Shown: positions 45,672-56,184, counted from the first letter of the stretch. The stretch: 64,000 nucleotides of DNA from Plicaturopsis crispa FD-325 SS-3 (GCA_000827205.1 KN832563.1:110008-174007); one strand, 5' to 3'. Numbers and translations are program-made. Notes: generated by a model from the letters alone, not told the origin.

Positions 45672-46718
45672 ATGTCCTCCACACCTACCGTGTATCTTGT
45701 CTCCGGAGCCAACCGCGGCCTAGGCAAGTGATACTCTGTCCGCTCCGATATACTCATCGACGCCATTATGTTGTCCAGGACTCGGGCTGGTGACCGCTCT
45801 CGCCCGTCGCGAAAACGTCGTTGTGTTTGCCGGTGCACGCAGCCCCGACGCCGCGACGGCTCTACAGGAGCTCGTGAAGCAGTACCCTGGAAAGTTCCAC
45901 ATTGTGAAACTGACGTCTGCGGACGTGGCGGAGAATGAGGCGGCCGCCGCGTACATCAAAGAGACGGCGGGTAGACTCGATGTTGTGATTGCGAATGCTG
46001 GTGCGTGATGTGCTTCCGTATCGTTGCCTTGTATTTTGACACCGACCCATGAAGGAATTAGCAAGTCCGTTGGTCCCGCATTGACGACGTCTCCCGCAGC
46101 GTATCACGAGCACTTTAACGTCCGTGTCCACTCGACGTCGCTGCACATTCTGGATTTATGCTGACAGCTGAACCCACCTAGGTCAACGTTGTCGGCACCC
46201 TGGTCCTCTTCCAAGCGACCTACCCCCTGCTGCAGACGAGCACACCGTCGCCCAAATTTATCGCTATCTCCAGCGTGGCGGGGAGTCTCGCGGTCGCAGA
46301 CAAAATGTTCCCCGTTAGCCCATACGGTATCTCTAAAGCGGCGGAGAACTACCTGGTCCGCAGGCTGCATGCGGAGAATGAAGGCCTGAGTTAGTCGCTC
46401 ATCTTACCGCACCGTTCAAATAGCTCTCAATGTTGACTTCTCGCCCTAGTCTCTGTTGCAGTTCATCCGGGAGAGGTTGCCACCGATATGAGTAAGTGAT
46501 TTGACCTCAACACGTTGGCCCGCAGCTTACTGAATCATGCATCAGTGGCCGGCTACGAAGAGTCGATCAAAGTGGAGTTCGACAAGCTGGGGCTGCCATT
46601 CTTACTTCTGTCAGTCGAGGAAAGCGCCAAAAGTGTCTTGACGCAGGTCGACAAGGCTACGCGCGAGGCTGACGGGGGGCAGTACCGCAAATACGATGGC
46701 ACCACCATTGCGTGGTAA
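45672..46718 (+). CDS. Short-chain dehydrogenase/reductase 3 (SDR, NorA-like group)
   Basis: 253 residues; exons 45672-45723, 45779-46000, 46055-46119, 46182-46389, 46450-46491, 46546-46718. Cofactor motif SGANRGLG, then IANAG, AISSVAGS with the catalytic Ser, YGISK with Tyr and Lys, and VHPGEVATDM. The first five exons have the same lengths as in SDR 1 and SDR 2; the last is 15 nt longer. Intron 1 starts with GCAAGT, a classic GC-AG intron. The C-terminal part (ESIKVEFDKLGLPFLLLSVE) differs clearly from the other two copies, so the substrate pocket or lid may differ. No targeting signal was seen. A decayed sister copy lies just upstream. Confidence 0.88.
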
Positions 46719-47639
46719 ACGGTTTCTGTGTAGTATGGTGCCTCACCAGGACAGTACAATTAGTACTTAGACTGTAAGCCATAAATTAATTATATAGGTT
46801 GTCGAGAGTGTTTACCGCACGACCGTCGATATCTGCCGGAATGTAAGCCCCTCCACTAAGCAGAACTAAGTGCACGCCCTGGTTCACTGCGTACACGTTT
46901 TCAGCAAGGGATACGTTTCCTGGAAGAAAACTAGGACCAGGGTAGCTGCTCGGCGAACATCCAGTAAATTTGATCGAAACGCCAACATCGACTTAGTGGC
47001 GAGGCCCGTGGACTCGCTTTTGCCTTCAGGATTCGGGGTAAGATTCTCAGCAGGAAGGCGCAGGACAGCGCGCACCGGGAGTCGTTAACATTGGCAGCTT
47101 TGATTCCGCCTGCAGTCTGCTCAATGAACGCCGTCTTCTCGATATCGGCGACGTCCAATGACTTGGACACCATGACAGAGGCTGCCAGGATACTGCTTAT
47201 GGAGGTCTTGTAGAACTGGGTTGGCCTTGAGGCCGCACGCATCCGCATACTATACGACCGCATTGTCGCTAGCGGCTGGAGCTGTACCCTATCAAAGTCA
47301 TGTCTACGATGGTGCATCGTAAGTGCGAGATGAATTAGAGTAGACCAGAGCACTTGACTAAGCCGCAACTCACTGTACTGACAAGATACACGGCAGGGGT
47401 GGGGAGTCCCATGCGCGAATAGTATTGCCGTAATTGACGCAGCGGATGCCCATGCATATGCCTCATGGCATTTGACCCATGTCACAACCAGTAGAAGAAT
47501 CCGATGACTGGGTGCACATGCATGACTATGGCTTCGAAGGATCGAAAGGAATGCAGGCCGTGGGGCGATGGCAAGTCAATGACTGTCAAAGGCAGCGTCA
47601 TCCCAGGGCTCAAAGTTGACCAACCGCTTCGAAGATGTT
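46719..47639. other. Intergenic, no gene recognised
   Basis: About 0.9 kb. The longest frame (minus strand, about 46931-47485) has no motif I recognise and no clear splice structure. Confidence 0.4.
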
Positions 47640-49240
47640 GACCTGGCATCAAATCAAGCTTGTGTTCACCCGATATTGAACTTGGACACACACCTGAAGG
47701 CCCAACCGGACCGCTTTGGATTCAATGCGCAGTTGGAGATATACCGAGAGGCCATTCAAGTTGATAACACAACCTGTGCCCAAACTTGGAAGGAAGAGTT
47801 CAACCGAACATCCAAGGGAACGCGAAGCACGCTCCTCTTTCACGCCGGCGAGAGGATACCTGCGACTCGGAACGACAATAAGGGACGTTCGTGAGCGCGT
47901 GAGCACGTCATAAAAGGAAAGGTTCAAGTTAGCGAAACTACGACGCCGGTGAATAGTTGACGCACCGCTGCCTCTGGCCCATTCTCGCGAGTACTGCGGG
48001 GGGAGCAAGTCTCAACTTTCACAGACATGCTTACAATGATCATCGTTGAAATTTGATGCCACATTGAGGCAACATTGAAAATTGGAACGTGTACAGCTCT
48101 ACACAAGCCCGTGTACCACCGCGAACGGATCATCGTCCTGTGCTCTTGCGTCCATCTCGATTCCGTTACTGAGAGCAACAGCATGCTCTTTCCCTACGAG
48201 GTACTCCGCAAACGCGGATGCCAGATCCATTCCTGGCGGACAGGGTACGGTGAAAAACGATCAAATCCTTCATATGACTGATACATACCGGCAGTTATGC
48301 CAGAACTAGTCCAGATCTTTTGGTCGTCGTGCTCGTCGACGACCCAACGGGCCTTCGCTACCCACTCGACGGGTACATCCTTCGTCGCTTCCTGCTCGTT
48401 GAACGTATGAGTCACATTACGCGGACGAACAATACCAAAAAATTCACGTACCACAATGTGCTTGAACAAGGCCTTGTTAGTGGTGGCGCGTTTGCCATCC
48501 AAAAGGCCCGTTGCAGACAGGATCCAAGACCCTGTGCACACCGTGAGGACATGCTTCGCGCCAGGTGCCTGCGTCTTGAGAAACAGTAGCAGAGACGGAT
48601 CAACTTGCTGCGGAGCCAGCATGCCTGCCTCTACGTTCAGATGCGGGTACTCTTAGAAAGTAATAGATGAGGCGTACCTCCCGGTACAAGGATGAGGTCA
48701 AACTGCTCACCCGACGCCAACGCGTCACTGTACGTCCTCGATGGAATCATCTGGGCGCCAGACAGAGGCTTGACGGGATCGAGAGAGTGGGAGAAGTAGG
48801 TGTTTTCGATGGTGTACTTGGGCAAATTCTTGCCAAAAAGAGTCATGCCATATGGACCGCTCATAATGGTAGGGTCAAGAGCCCCAAGTAGTTCAACGGG
48901 GCCCTGATAATCCAGGACGGTCACACCTGGGTAGAGGCAGATGGCGAGACGGAGGGGTGTAGGCATCTTGGGATGGCGTAAGACTGTTTGAAGCGAGCAA
49001 GTTTTATACGAGGATCTCTTGCTTCACTATAATAGGGAGGAAGCTACATGTGCATTGTGCATCGCTTAGCAGTAGCAGCTGACTAGCAGGGCGATGAAGG
49101 GACTTACATAGCAGCGATGTGTGTCCTCATGTGAACTGATTAGCCGATCAGCCTGCAATTTGAATAGGCTTCGAAATCGGCTAATGAGATACTCGAGGAT
49201 ACTCGGTGGCGGCTATTGATAACAGGGGGGACAGAAATGG
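47640..49240. repeat. Left copy of a 1.6-kb tandem duplication
   Basis: Carries DJ-1/PfpI gene A and its flanks. It aligns to 49575-51165 with an offset of about 1.92-1.94 kb: for example ACGCCGGTGAATAG at 47944 and 49869, and GATTAGCCGATCAGCCTG/GATCAGCCGATCAGCCTG upstream of the genes (about 49137 and 51066). Confidence 0.8.
48099..48966 (-). CDS. DJ-1/PfpI family protein A
   Basis: Minus strand, 232 residues; exons 48966-48678, 48624-48452, 48391-48289, 48232-48099. It shows the class I glutamine-amidotransferase-like fold motifs: GVTVLDYQGPVELLGALDP at the N-terminus, DLILVPGG, and the nucleophile elbow HVLTVCTGSWILSATGLLDG with the reactive Cys, followed by KRATTNKALF and WTSSGITAGMDLA. 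This arrangement is closest to the isonitrile hydratase (InhA)-like branch of the family, which hydrates isonitriles to N-formamides; substrate here is untested. No AraC-type DNA-binding domain is attached. Gene B (50015-50886) is a tandem copy with equal exon lengths. Confidence 0.88.
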
Positions 49241-49485
49241 TTGCAGTGCTTGCCGAGCACATAAGCACGACGGAGCATTACTCGGTAGGTGCCACCATCA
49301 ATTGAAATGCGTGTGCAGCGGGCATCTGAGGAATGAAGTCGATGATAACCAGGATTGGAAGATCGAGCCGAGGACCTACTGGTGGTACAACAGACCTATG
49401 TCATCTCAGATCTCAGCCGTGACCAAGTGTGCTCTTGATCAGAGCTTTGCCAGGAGCTGTATGCCCTCGGACGCGAGGTCTCCGG
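49225..49485. repeat. Dispersed repeat, copy 1
   Basis: Shares GGGACAGA, TGCCGAGCACATA, GGTRCCACCATCA, GATCGAGCC and CAGCCGTGACCAAG/CGGCCGTAACCAAG with 52205-52470 in the same order and direction. No coding motif. Confidence 0.7.
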
Positions 49486-49574
49486 TCAGTACTTGTTGGC
49501 CGCTGAATATTGGGATGATCGACGTTGAAGCTCATCGCCCAGGTGACTGGAAAGAAACAGAAATATTCGTCAGA

Positions 49575-51165
49575 GATATACGATTCAAGCTTGTGCCTAC
49601 CCGATATTGGACCTGGACTCACACCTGAGGGCCCATCCGCACCGCTTTGGATCCAAAGCGTCGTTAGAAATATACGGAGAGGCCGTTGATGATGGAGCCT
49701 ATGCCCAAACTTGGAAGGAAGAAATCAACCAAACGCTCAATGCAAGGGGACACGAAGCGGCGAGCGCGCTCTTCTTTCACACCGGCGAGAGGATACCTGC
49801 GCCTCGGAACGACCATGAGGGACGTTCATGAGCGCGTGAGCACTTCAGAAGAGCAGGTTAGCGAGCAAACTTCGACGCCGGTGAATAGCTGACGCACCGC
49901 TCTCGCCCATCCTCTCGAGTATGGCGTAGAGGAACAGATCTCAACGTACAATGAGGATGCATGAAATCATCGTTGGAGATTGCTGTCACATTGATAATTA
50001 CAACGTTTACAGGTTTACACAAGCCCGTGTACCACCGCGAACGGATCATCGTCCTGCGCTCTTGCGTTCAACTCGATACCGTTCCTGAGAATTTCAGCAT
50101 GCTCCTTCCCGACGAGGTATTCCAAGAAAGCGTTTCCTAGATCCATTCCTATCGGCGGCCAGGGGTCAAAATCGATTAGATCTTTCATATGACTGATACA
50201 TACCCGCAGTTACGCCAGAACTAGTCCAGATCTTTTTGTCGTCGTGCTCGTCAACGACCCAACGGGCCTTCGCTACCCACTCGACGGGTACATCCTTCGT
50301 CGCCTCCTGCACGTTAGAACCTATCAGTTACACATTACGCGGAAGAACGGGAGACAATTCACGTACGACAACTTTCTTGAACCAAGCTTTGTTTGTGGTG
50401 GCGCGTCTGCCATCGAGAACGCCCGTGGCAGAGAGGATCCAAGACCCTGTGCACACGGTGAGGACGTGTTTCGCACCGGGTGCCTGCTTCTTCAGGAACA
50501 GTAGCAGAGACGGGTCAACTTGTTGCGGAGTCTGCAGGCCTGTTTTTAAAAAAAAATTCAGATGGGGCACACATATGAGATAAATCATGAAGTGTACCTC
50601 CCGGTACAAGGACGAGATCAAACTGCTCGCCCGATGCCAACGCGTCACTGTACGTCTTCGATGGAATCATCGGGGCGCCGGACAGAGGCTTGACGGGATC
50701 GAGAGAGTGGGAGAAGTAGGTGATTTCGATGGAGTACTTGGGCAAATTCTCGCCAAAAAGAAGTGTGCCATATGGGCCGCTCAAGACGGTCGGGTCAATG
50801 CCACCGAATAGCTCAACGGGGCCCTGGTAATCGAGGACGGTTACAACTGGGTAGAGGCAGACGGCGAGACGGAGGGGTGTAGGCATATTCGGATGGTGCA
50901 AGACTGTCTGAAGTGAGCGACCTTTATACGTGTGTTTTCTGTTCCGCTAGTAGCGGGTGGACTCGGAAGCTACATGTTCATCGGTGCATCACGTCGCTGA
51001 CTTGTAGGACGCTGGATTGACTTGGCAGCGATGTGTCCTCTGTAGGACCGTAGACCATGTGTACTGATCAGCCGATCAGCCTGGAGTTGGAAGGTCTTCG
51101 AAATCGGCGAAAGGATGAATACTCGGAGACAACTATTGACGGCAGAAGGGACAGAGGGAGCGTTC
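49575..51165. repeat. Right copy of the 1.6-kb tandem duplication
   Basis: Carries DJ-1/PfpI gene B and matches 47640-49240 on both sides of the gene. The stretch between the copies (about 49241-49574) is in part repeated again at 52205-52470. Confidence 0.8.
50015..50886 (-). CDS. DJ-1/PfpI family protein B
   Basis: Minus strand, 232 residues; exons 50886-50598, 50539-50367, 50306-50204, 50148-50015, the same lengths as in gene A (289, 173, 103, 134 nt). Motifs: VVTVLDYQGPVELFGGIDP, DLVLVPGG and HVLTVCTGSWILSATGVLDG with the nucleophile Cys, then RRATTNKAWF and WTSSGVTAGMDLG. The C-terminus ends DDDPFAVVHGLV as in gene A. Differences from A are scattered and mostly conservative, and no stop or frameshift is seen, so both copies look functional. 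The first Met in a good context is at 50886. Likely a hydratase or glyoxalase-type enzyme acting on a small molecule; inferred only. Confidence 0.88.
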
Positions 51166-51727
51166 GATTGGTATCCAGATCCATCGGGCCCAGCTGACAA
51201 ATATCACGATCTCATCGAACAAGTGCCGACCACGGACTCGGAGGTCTCCGAGCCCGTTTCCACGCGTCCGTGCCGTCCGTGCCATCCGATGCACATTGAT
51301 AAAATAGTAACTACGGTCCGCAGGTGGTCCGAGCGCAGGAGCGGCGCACAGTACGCGCTCGTTATTTTGAACGATGCCGCCGCCGCGAGAGGCTGCAGGG
51401 GCGCCCGCCGCGCTGCCTGCGGCAAGCCCCGAAACGATCTATATCTCACTTAGATGAATAGTGCACACACTGCACAGGGATGTAACTAGCAAAAATGAAA
51501 GAGTGTTTATTTCGCGGTGATATACTTAGCACGGCAGATGGCAGATGAGTACTCGATGAGTACTTAGTACTTAGCCGCAGCGCTTAGCAGTGGCAACGGG
51601 AGCGCTGGACGGCGCTGGACGGTGGACGGAGGTTGCGTGCCATGTGTTGGCCCCGACCGCCGTTCTCTGCTTCTTTTCTCGTGTCTTTTGGATCTTGATC
51701 CCGATGATCTGGATACCAATCGAACTA
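51166..51727. other. Intergenic, no gene recognised
   Basis: Between the duplication and the MITE. It contains AGTACTC/GAGTACT-rich text around 51546-51572 but no coding motif. Confidence 0.4.
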
Positions 51728-52202
51728 CAGTTGCGGAATCGCAAAACCGACGCGTCAAGACCCGTTTTCCAAAATCTTTATCTCCTCACTCAAATGAGGT
51801 CCTTTCTGGCTGTAAATTGTGCAATGAAGAGCTTTTTAGATGTAGATAAAACGTTGTTGAGCAGAACTCTAATTTTCTCGATATCGAAATTTTTGACCAA
51901 AAAAATTTGCACCATCCCACCTTAAAGTAGGTTTCCCACGCTCCCCTGCAGTGCTATTAGCCAGGAAACTCGTTTTTTGGGCCTATTAGGGCCCAATGAA
52001 GCTCCCCGAGACCACCACTTCAAGCAGGGATAAGGTTGAAAAAAAAAGTTTTCACCCAGAATTTGCTCCACCCCCTGCCAGGATATTCAAATTGCGAAAC
52101 AATGCACATTTTGCCCTGTTTCCCTCCTAGAAATTCATCGTGAACCGAGATCTTGCCTCAAAAAGTCTGGCCGCAGGCGCCTATTTTGTCCTTCCGCAAC
52201 TG
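51728..52202. mobile_element. Tc1/mariner-type MITE, 475 bp
   Basis: Terminal inverted repeats CAGTTGCGGAA (51728-51738) and TTCCGCAACTG (52192-52202) are perfect over 11 bp and continue imperfectly to about 28 bp. TA dinucleotides flank both ends (51726-51727 and 52203-52204), the target-site duplication used by Tc1/mariner/pogo elements, which also often begin with CAGT. No transposase frame is inside, and the interior is AT-richer than the surroundings, so it is non-autonomous. It lies beside dispersed repeat copy 2. Confidence 0.85.
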
Positions 52203-52204
52203 TA

Positions 52205-52470
52205 GTACTCAGAAGGGACAGACCTGGTTGGAGTACTTGCCGAGCACATACGCACTGCGGCGCATTGCCCAGTAGGTACCACCATCATTTGACATGTCGT
52301 ACGCAAAGGGCAACGAAGCTTGAAGATCTAATGAATGGTGACCGAGATTAAAACGTGGATCGAGCCAAGGACATACGTTGGTACTTACAACATACGTACG
52401 CCGTGTCGGCCGTAACCAAGGGTGCTCTCACAAGTAGCCTGGCCATGAGCCGTATCCCCGATTATCGATG
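52205..52470. repeat. Dispersed repeat, copy 2
   Basis: Homologous to 49225-49485 in the same direction. Its left edge coincides with the right end of the MITE, so the MITE probably landed at or in this copy. Confidence 0.7.
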
Positions 52471-53465
52471 ATAAGTCATCCGAGTCGGTCAGAGATTGTT
52501 GACGGTTGAATGACGATTTTATCGTTCGAGATTGTCGCTTCGCCCGGCGCCGTGCGCACAGGAACTTGGCGAACGTGGTTCTGTACCATCTGGTGACACA
52601 AGCTGCTCAAAGACGAAGTGAAGAAATGCAATAAACCATATGAGATTTTGGTGTATAGACGGATACAAGCAAGCGCGCACGCTGGGAGAGAATGTACCAA
52701 GTGCTGATTAGCCGCTCAACCGTATAGCTCGAAAGCGTAGAATAGAACGACATGCCCAGCCCCAGGTTGAAGATATTCGCTATTCTCTTTCTCGTTGTGT
52801 GAGACCGAGTCGTCCGTCATTCGAGCGTCAAGACGTATCGCGGTCCCAGAGATCGAGGTGACTGTAAAGAAACAGAAAAAACTTCACGCGCCGCGCTTAT
52901 GTACCCGATCGCGGGGGTGGTCAATGCGTGGGAAGCGTCCGTGGCGGGGTATAAAGGCTGGCGGAAACGCGATTTTGTTCTGCACGAAAGTTCACCTGGC
53001 GGGTTGATATTTGGGGTCGTCCTTGGTGCAGATTTATCTGTTTTACGAGGTGATCTTGAGCCCATCTAGCGCAGGGAGAGAGACGAGCTCCCACCCAAGA
53101 TCGCACCGATGTGTTAGAGGTCGGCGGCGGCCCGTATGGGAGGTATATTCACTATACTATCTGTCCTTAGCCTGTATGATACCCAGCATCCATGGAATAC
53201 CATTTTGACGATGATAAACGGAACCGTGAACGTTCCTGGTCGCAGGACAGTTGAGAGTAGAATGAAGTCAAGCACAGTGGACGTGCATGGTACAACATCC
53301 TGCGTGCGCTCGATACTGTGCACTAAGAGCGACAATGCTTAGCAATTCTTATAGATACAGGCGCAGAGCTACCTAGCTACATGGAAGGAAAACAAGCGAG
53401 AAAAACAATGGACATGCAAGTATGGAGTATCGTGAGGTCCGTGGTATGGTCGTTAAATACGTATC
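52471..53465. other. Intergenic, no gene recognised
   Basis: About 1 kb. A short match to the 49540 area (GAGGTGACTGTAAAGAAACAG near 52855 against CAGGTGACTGGAAAGAAACAG) suggests that duplicated DNA continues here in decayed form. No coding motif. Confidence 0.4.
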
Positions 53466-54971
53466 TCAGCCCGTCTGAGCACGCGGAGGCTGCTGCGGCA
53501 CGGGGTATGGGTAAGAAGGATCCATCCTGGGAGAACGCCCATTCCCAAGAGGCGAATGTACATGCTCATGCGGCGGGACCGGTTGCGGAATACCCGCGAC
53601 CATGTAAACCGGTACAGGCTGGTGGAGTTCAGGTGAGCCTCCGCCATGCAGGCTGCTCCCGGACCCACTCCCGTGGGGAGGCCCTCCAGGATATATGTAC
53701 AGCGGCTGCGGCGTGTAGCCGTACGGATAATGCGGCGAGGTCGCACGCTCCGGCGACCTGCGCCGAATGTCGTTCCCCATCGCAAGCGTCGTGCTCGAGT
53801 GCGGCATGCGGTGGCGGTGAGATGGGATTTGGTGCATGGCAGGCGACGGCGTGCCGTTGGAAAGTAGATCAAGAGACTGGTTGGGCTGTTGGTGGGTATA
53901 CCATGATATGGTCGCTGGCCGCGCCCGGCGAGCGCGGCGGTGCCTTTCAGCGGGGAAATAGTCCGCTGCGACGCGCTCGGAGACCCACGGGAGGTCGTTC
54001 AGCTCTCTGAAGAAGCGGGCGACACGCATTATCGAGCTGCTGAAGGAACGGGCGGAGGGAGGGCGGATGGGCTCAGACATCTTGTCGTAGTCAGACGCGG
54101 GGCGGGGCTCGATGAAAACGGGGCTGTTTGTGTGTGCGTGCGGTGGGACATCGTGATGGACAGCCGTCGTGTCCCCGTCGAGGCCATCGTACATATGGGA
54201 GTCGTGCGTATGATGGAGCGTGCGTGAGTCGTGAGTGTGCATGGTATGGTTATCGTGTGTGTATGAGTCGTGGGTGCGAGCGTCGTGCGTGGTAGCGGAG
54301 GACGGATGGCGCGAGTGGGATTGCTGGAGGTGCTCCTCCGACCTGATCGCTGCTGGATGCGCCATCGGCATGTCCATGCCTTGAACGTATCGGGCATTCT
54401 CCGGGAGGGTGGGAATACGTCCTGCGGACTCGTATTGGGGGAGTGGCGTCTGAATGTCCGTACCTGCCGTACCGCCTGTACCATAGGTGTCCGCTGTCCC
54501 TCTGCGAGTTGGCCGGCGCTCGGTGGGGTTGCTCAACATCATCGCCTTGGGTATCTTCTTCAGTCCGCGCACAAAGCCCCCAACAATTCCTCTCGAGCCG
54601 CTTCCACCTCTCTGCCTGCCCTTGACGTCACTGTAACCTGCCTCTACATCTCCGGGTGGGGCATCGACGGTCATGTACTCTTCGGTCGACGCGAGTTCCG
54701 CAGCACCACGCGCATTCACAGCGGGCGACGGTATCGGGATGGGACGAGGGGTGTTTGGGCCATCGTGGACGGGAAGTGGGGGGACAGGAAGGGGATGGAT
54801 GGTGTGCTGAGTGACGGCGGAGGATGCACCGTACGTCACCCAAGTCGGCGAGCGTGGGTTTGTTGGGTCTGGTGCGACCAAAAATTCGCGAGCCGGGGGA
54901 CCCAGTGCAGGATCCACCGGAGGCGCAGGAGATGGCTGCCAGCCACCTGGGTAAGCGTCGTCGTGAGACAT
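53466..54971 (-). CDS. His/Pro/Ser-rich disordered protein, 501 residues
   Basis: A single exon on the minus strand. The N-terminal third is Pro-rich; a basic patch (FVRGLKKIPKAMML) lies near residue 140. The middle holds a His/Thr/Asp-rich stretch (about residues 225-265) made of repeats like THDSYTHDNHT and MHTHDSRT, which could bind metal. The best folded-looking segment is IMRVARFFRELNDLPWVSERVAADYFP (about residues 318-345). The C-terminus is Pro/Tyr/Gly-rich. No enzyme motif, signal peptide or membrane segment. I do not recognise the family; the FFRELNDLPWV segment may be a useful family tag. The start Met at 54971 is the first ATG and has no competing splice signal. Confidence 0.78.
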   Translation of the reverse strand: MSHDDAYPGGWQPSPAPPVDPALGPPAREFLVAPDPTNPRSPTWVTYGASSAVTQHTIHPLPVPPLPVHDGPNTPRPIPIPSPAVNARGAAELASTEEYMTVDAPPGDVEAGYSDVKGRQRGGSGSRGIVGGFVRGLKKIPKAMMLSNPTERRPTRRGTADTYGTGGTAGTDIQTPLPQYESAGRIPTLPENARYVQGMDMPMAHPAAIRSEEHLQQSHSRHPSSATTHDARTHDSYTHDNHTMHTHDSRTLHHTHDSHMYDGLDGDTTAVHHDVPPHAHTNSPVFIEPRPASDYDKMSEPIRPPSARSFSSSIMRVARFFRELNDLPWVSERVAADYFPAERHRRARRARPATISWYTHQQPNQSLDLLSNGTPSPAMHQIPSHRHRMPHSSTTLAMGNDIRRRSPERATSPHYPYGYTPQPLYIYPGGPPHGSGSGSSLHGGGSPELHQPVPVYMVAGIPQPVPPHEHVHSPLGNGRSPRMDPSYPYPVPQQPPRAQTG

Positions 54972-55346
54972 TTTCTGTCTACAGCGTTAGCGAGATGGGG
55001 AGATAGTTTGCAGCTGCACGTCGCACGATGCAAGGCAGTCACAGAATAAATGGAAAGCGCTTCGTTGAGAAGGAGAACCGGGAAAGCTGCCACGAGAATG
55101 CAGCAAGGTGATCTCAGGGTATCAAAAGAGACGGAACAGGCTAGAATGCTGCGTCGACGGCCATTGCATCGAGCTCATCGGCATCGACGACGTCGACGAC
55201 AAGAGTGGTTCCGGTTTCCGATGGGAAAGTTGGTCCCGACGGCGTCGAAGGCTTTTGCTCAGGCTCCCGGCTCTAGCAAAACTATTCCCACAAAGTTCGG
55301 TTTATAACCTTCATGTAGCATCTCTGGCATATATCCAACGTCGTCT

Positions 55347-56184
55347 ATGGAACGGAATCCGTCGAACTCCCCGCCTGCACCAGACCCAGTGCACCCCTTC
55401 AAAAACTCCAGGAGCTTGCTTGTCGTTCTCCGCGACGAGGGCATTGACGTCGAGGAGGAGTCGCGGCTATATGATCAGCTTGCCAACGTGCGTTCCCATC
55501 TTATCCGTACCGTCAGCATGATCCTAATTTGTCTGCTGGAATTGGACGTACGCACTGGCAGGATGACGCGAGTAGCAGGCGGAATATACGGGTCCAGTCG
55601 CGTACCCAATCGCCAGGCCCACCCTCGATATTCTCCAACGATATATGGCTAGGTGATAACTCGGGAGAAAGCCTGGCTTTTGCGCGAGACGTGCATATCA
55701 GCGGATGGACGCATGTGGGCGATGCACTCGGTGGCGCTTATATAGGTGAATTGCCAAAGCTTCTATCGCTCGTTGCGCCTACTCTGACGCGCAACTGCCC
55801 TAGTGTATGACTGTGTTATCAAAACAAAAGAGGTGAACTCCTCATCCTTTCGTATTACCCATCCTTCACTAAACTGCTTGTGACCAGGGAACTGTAATAC
55901 ACGCTCACAAGCGGTATAGTGCATTTGTGAAGCTTCTATCCGCCCTGCGGCGCACCCTACCTGTAAGCATACATAGTTAATCTCTGCCTCGCGTTACTAA
56001 AATATTTCCGTAGCGAAATCAACAACAACTCATCCCCTCTTTACCTCCAAAATCGCCGCTTGCGCGGTTCCGGCCGACATTCCTCGACAGTCGCCGGCGA
56101 CAGCTCGAGTACTGGCTCTCCACCGTGTTGCTACACCCAGAAGTCGGCGGCTCGAAGGCTGTCAGAGAATGGGTCATGGACTGA
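55347..56184 (+). CDS. PX-domain phosphoinositide-binding protein (Ypt35-like)
   Basis: A small PX protein of 199 residues that probably binds phosphatidylinositol 3-phosphate on endosomal or vacuolar membranes. Exons: 55347-55487, 55562-55745, 55804-55832, 55888-55962, 56014-56184. The PX domain starts around VHISGWTHVGDALGGAYIVY, has the phosphate-binding HKRYSAFVKLLSAL (R-Y-S-x-F type) and the LPPKSPLARF proline loop, then FLDSRRRQLEYWLSTVLLHPE. The N-terminal 100 residues look disordered. The architecture (N-terminal tail plus a single C-terminal PX domain) is that of yeast Ypt35, which recruits partners to endosomes; orthology is inferred only. Exon 3 is only 29 nt, which explains why no single long frame covers the gene. 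Confidence 0.85.

Noticed and set aside
19674-46718. A secondary-metabolite gene cluster around the NorA-like SDRs
   Set aside because: No polyketide synthase, NRPS, terpene synthase, P450 or dedicated transporter was found; the SDRs look like local duplicates only.
46931-47485. 184-codon minus-strand frame between SDR 3 and the DJ-1 pair
   Set aside because: No motif, no homologous copy seen in the window and no conserved frame in the neighbouring duplication.
55108-55521. 137-codon frame as the real gene instead of the PX protein
   Set aside because: It has no motif and overlaps the first PX exon in another frame; the spliced PX model yields a complete domain.
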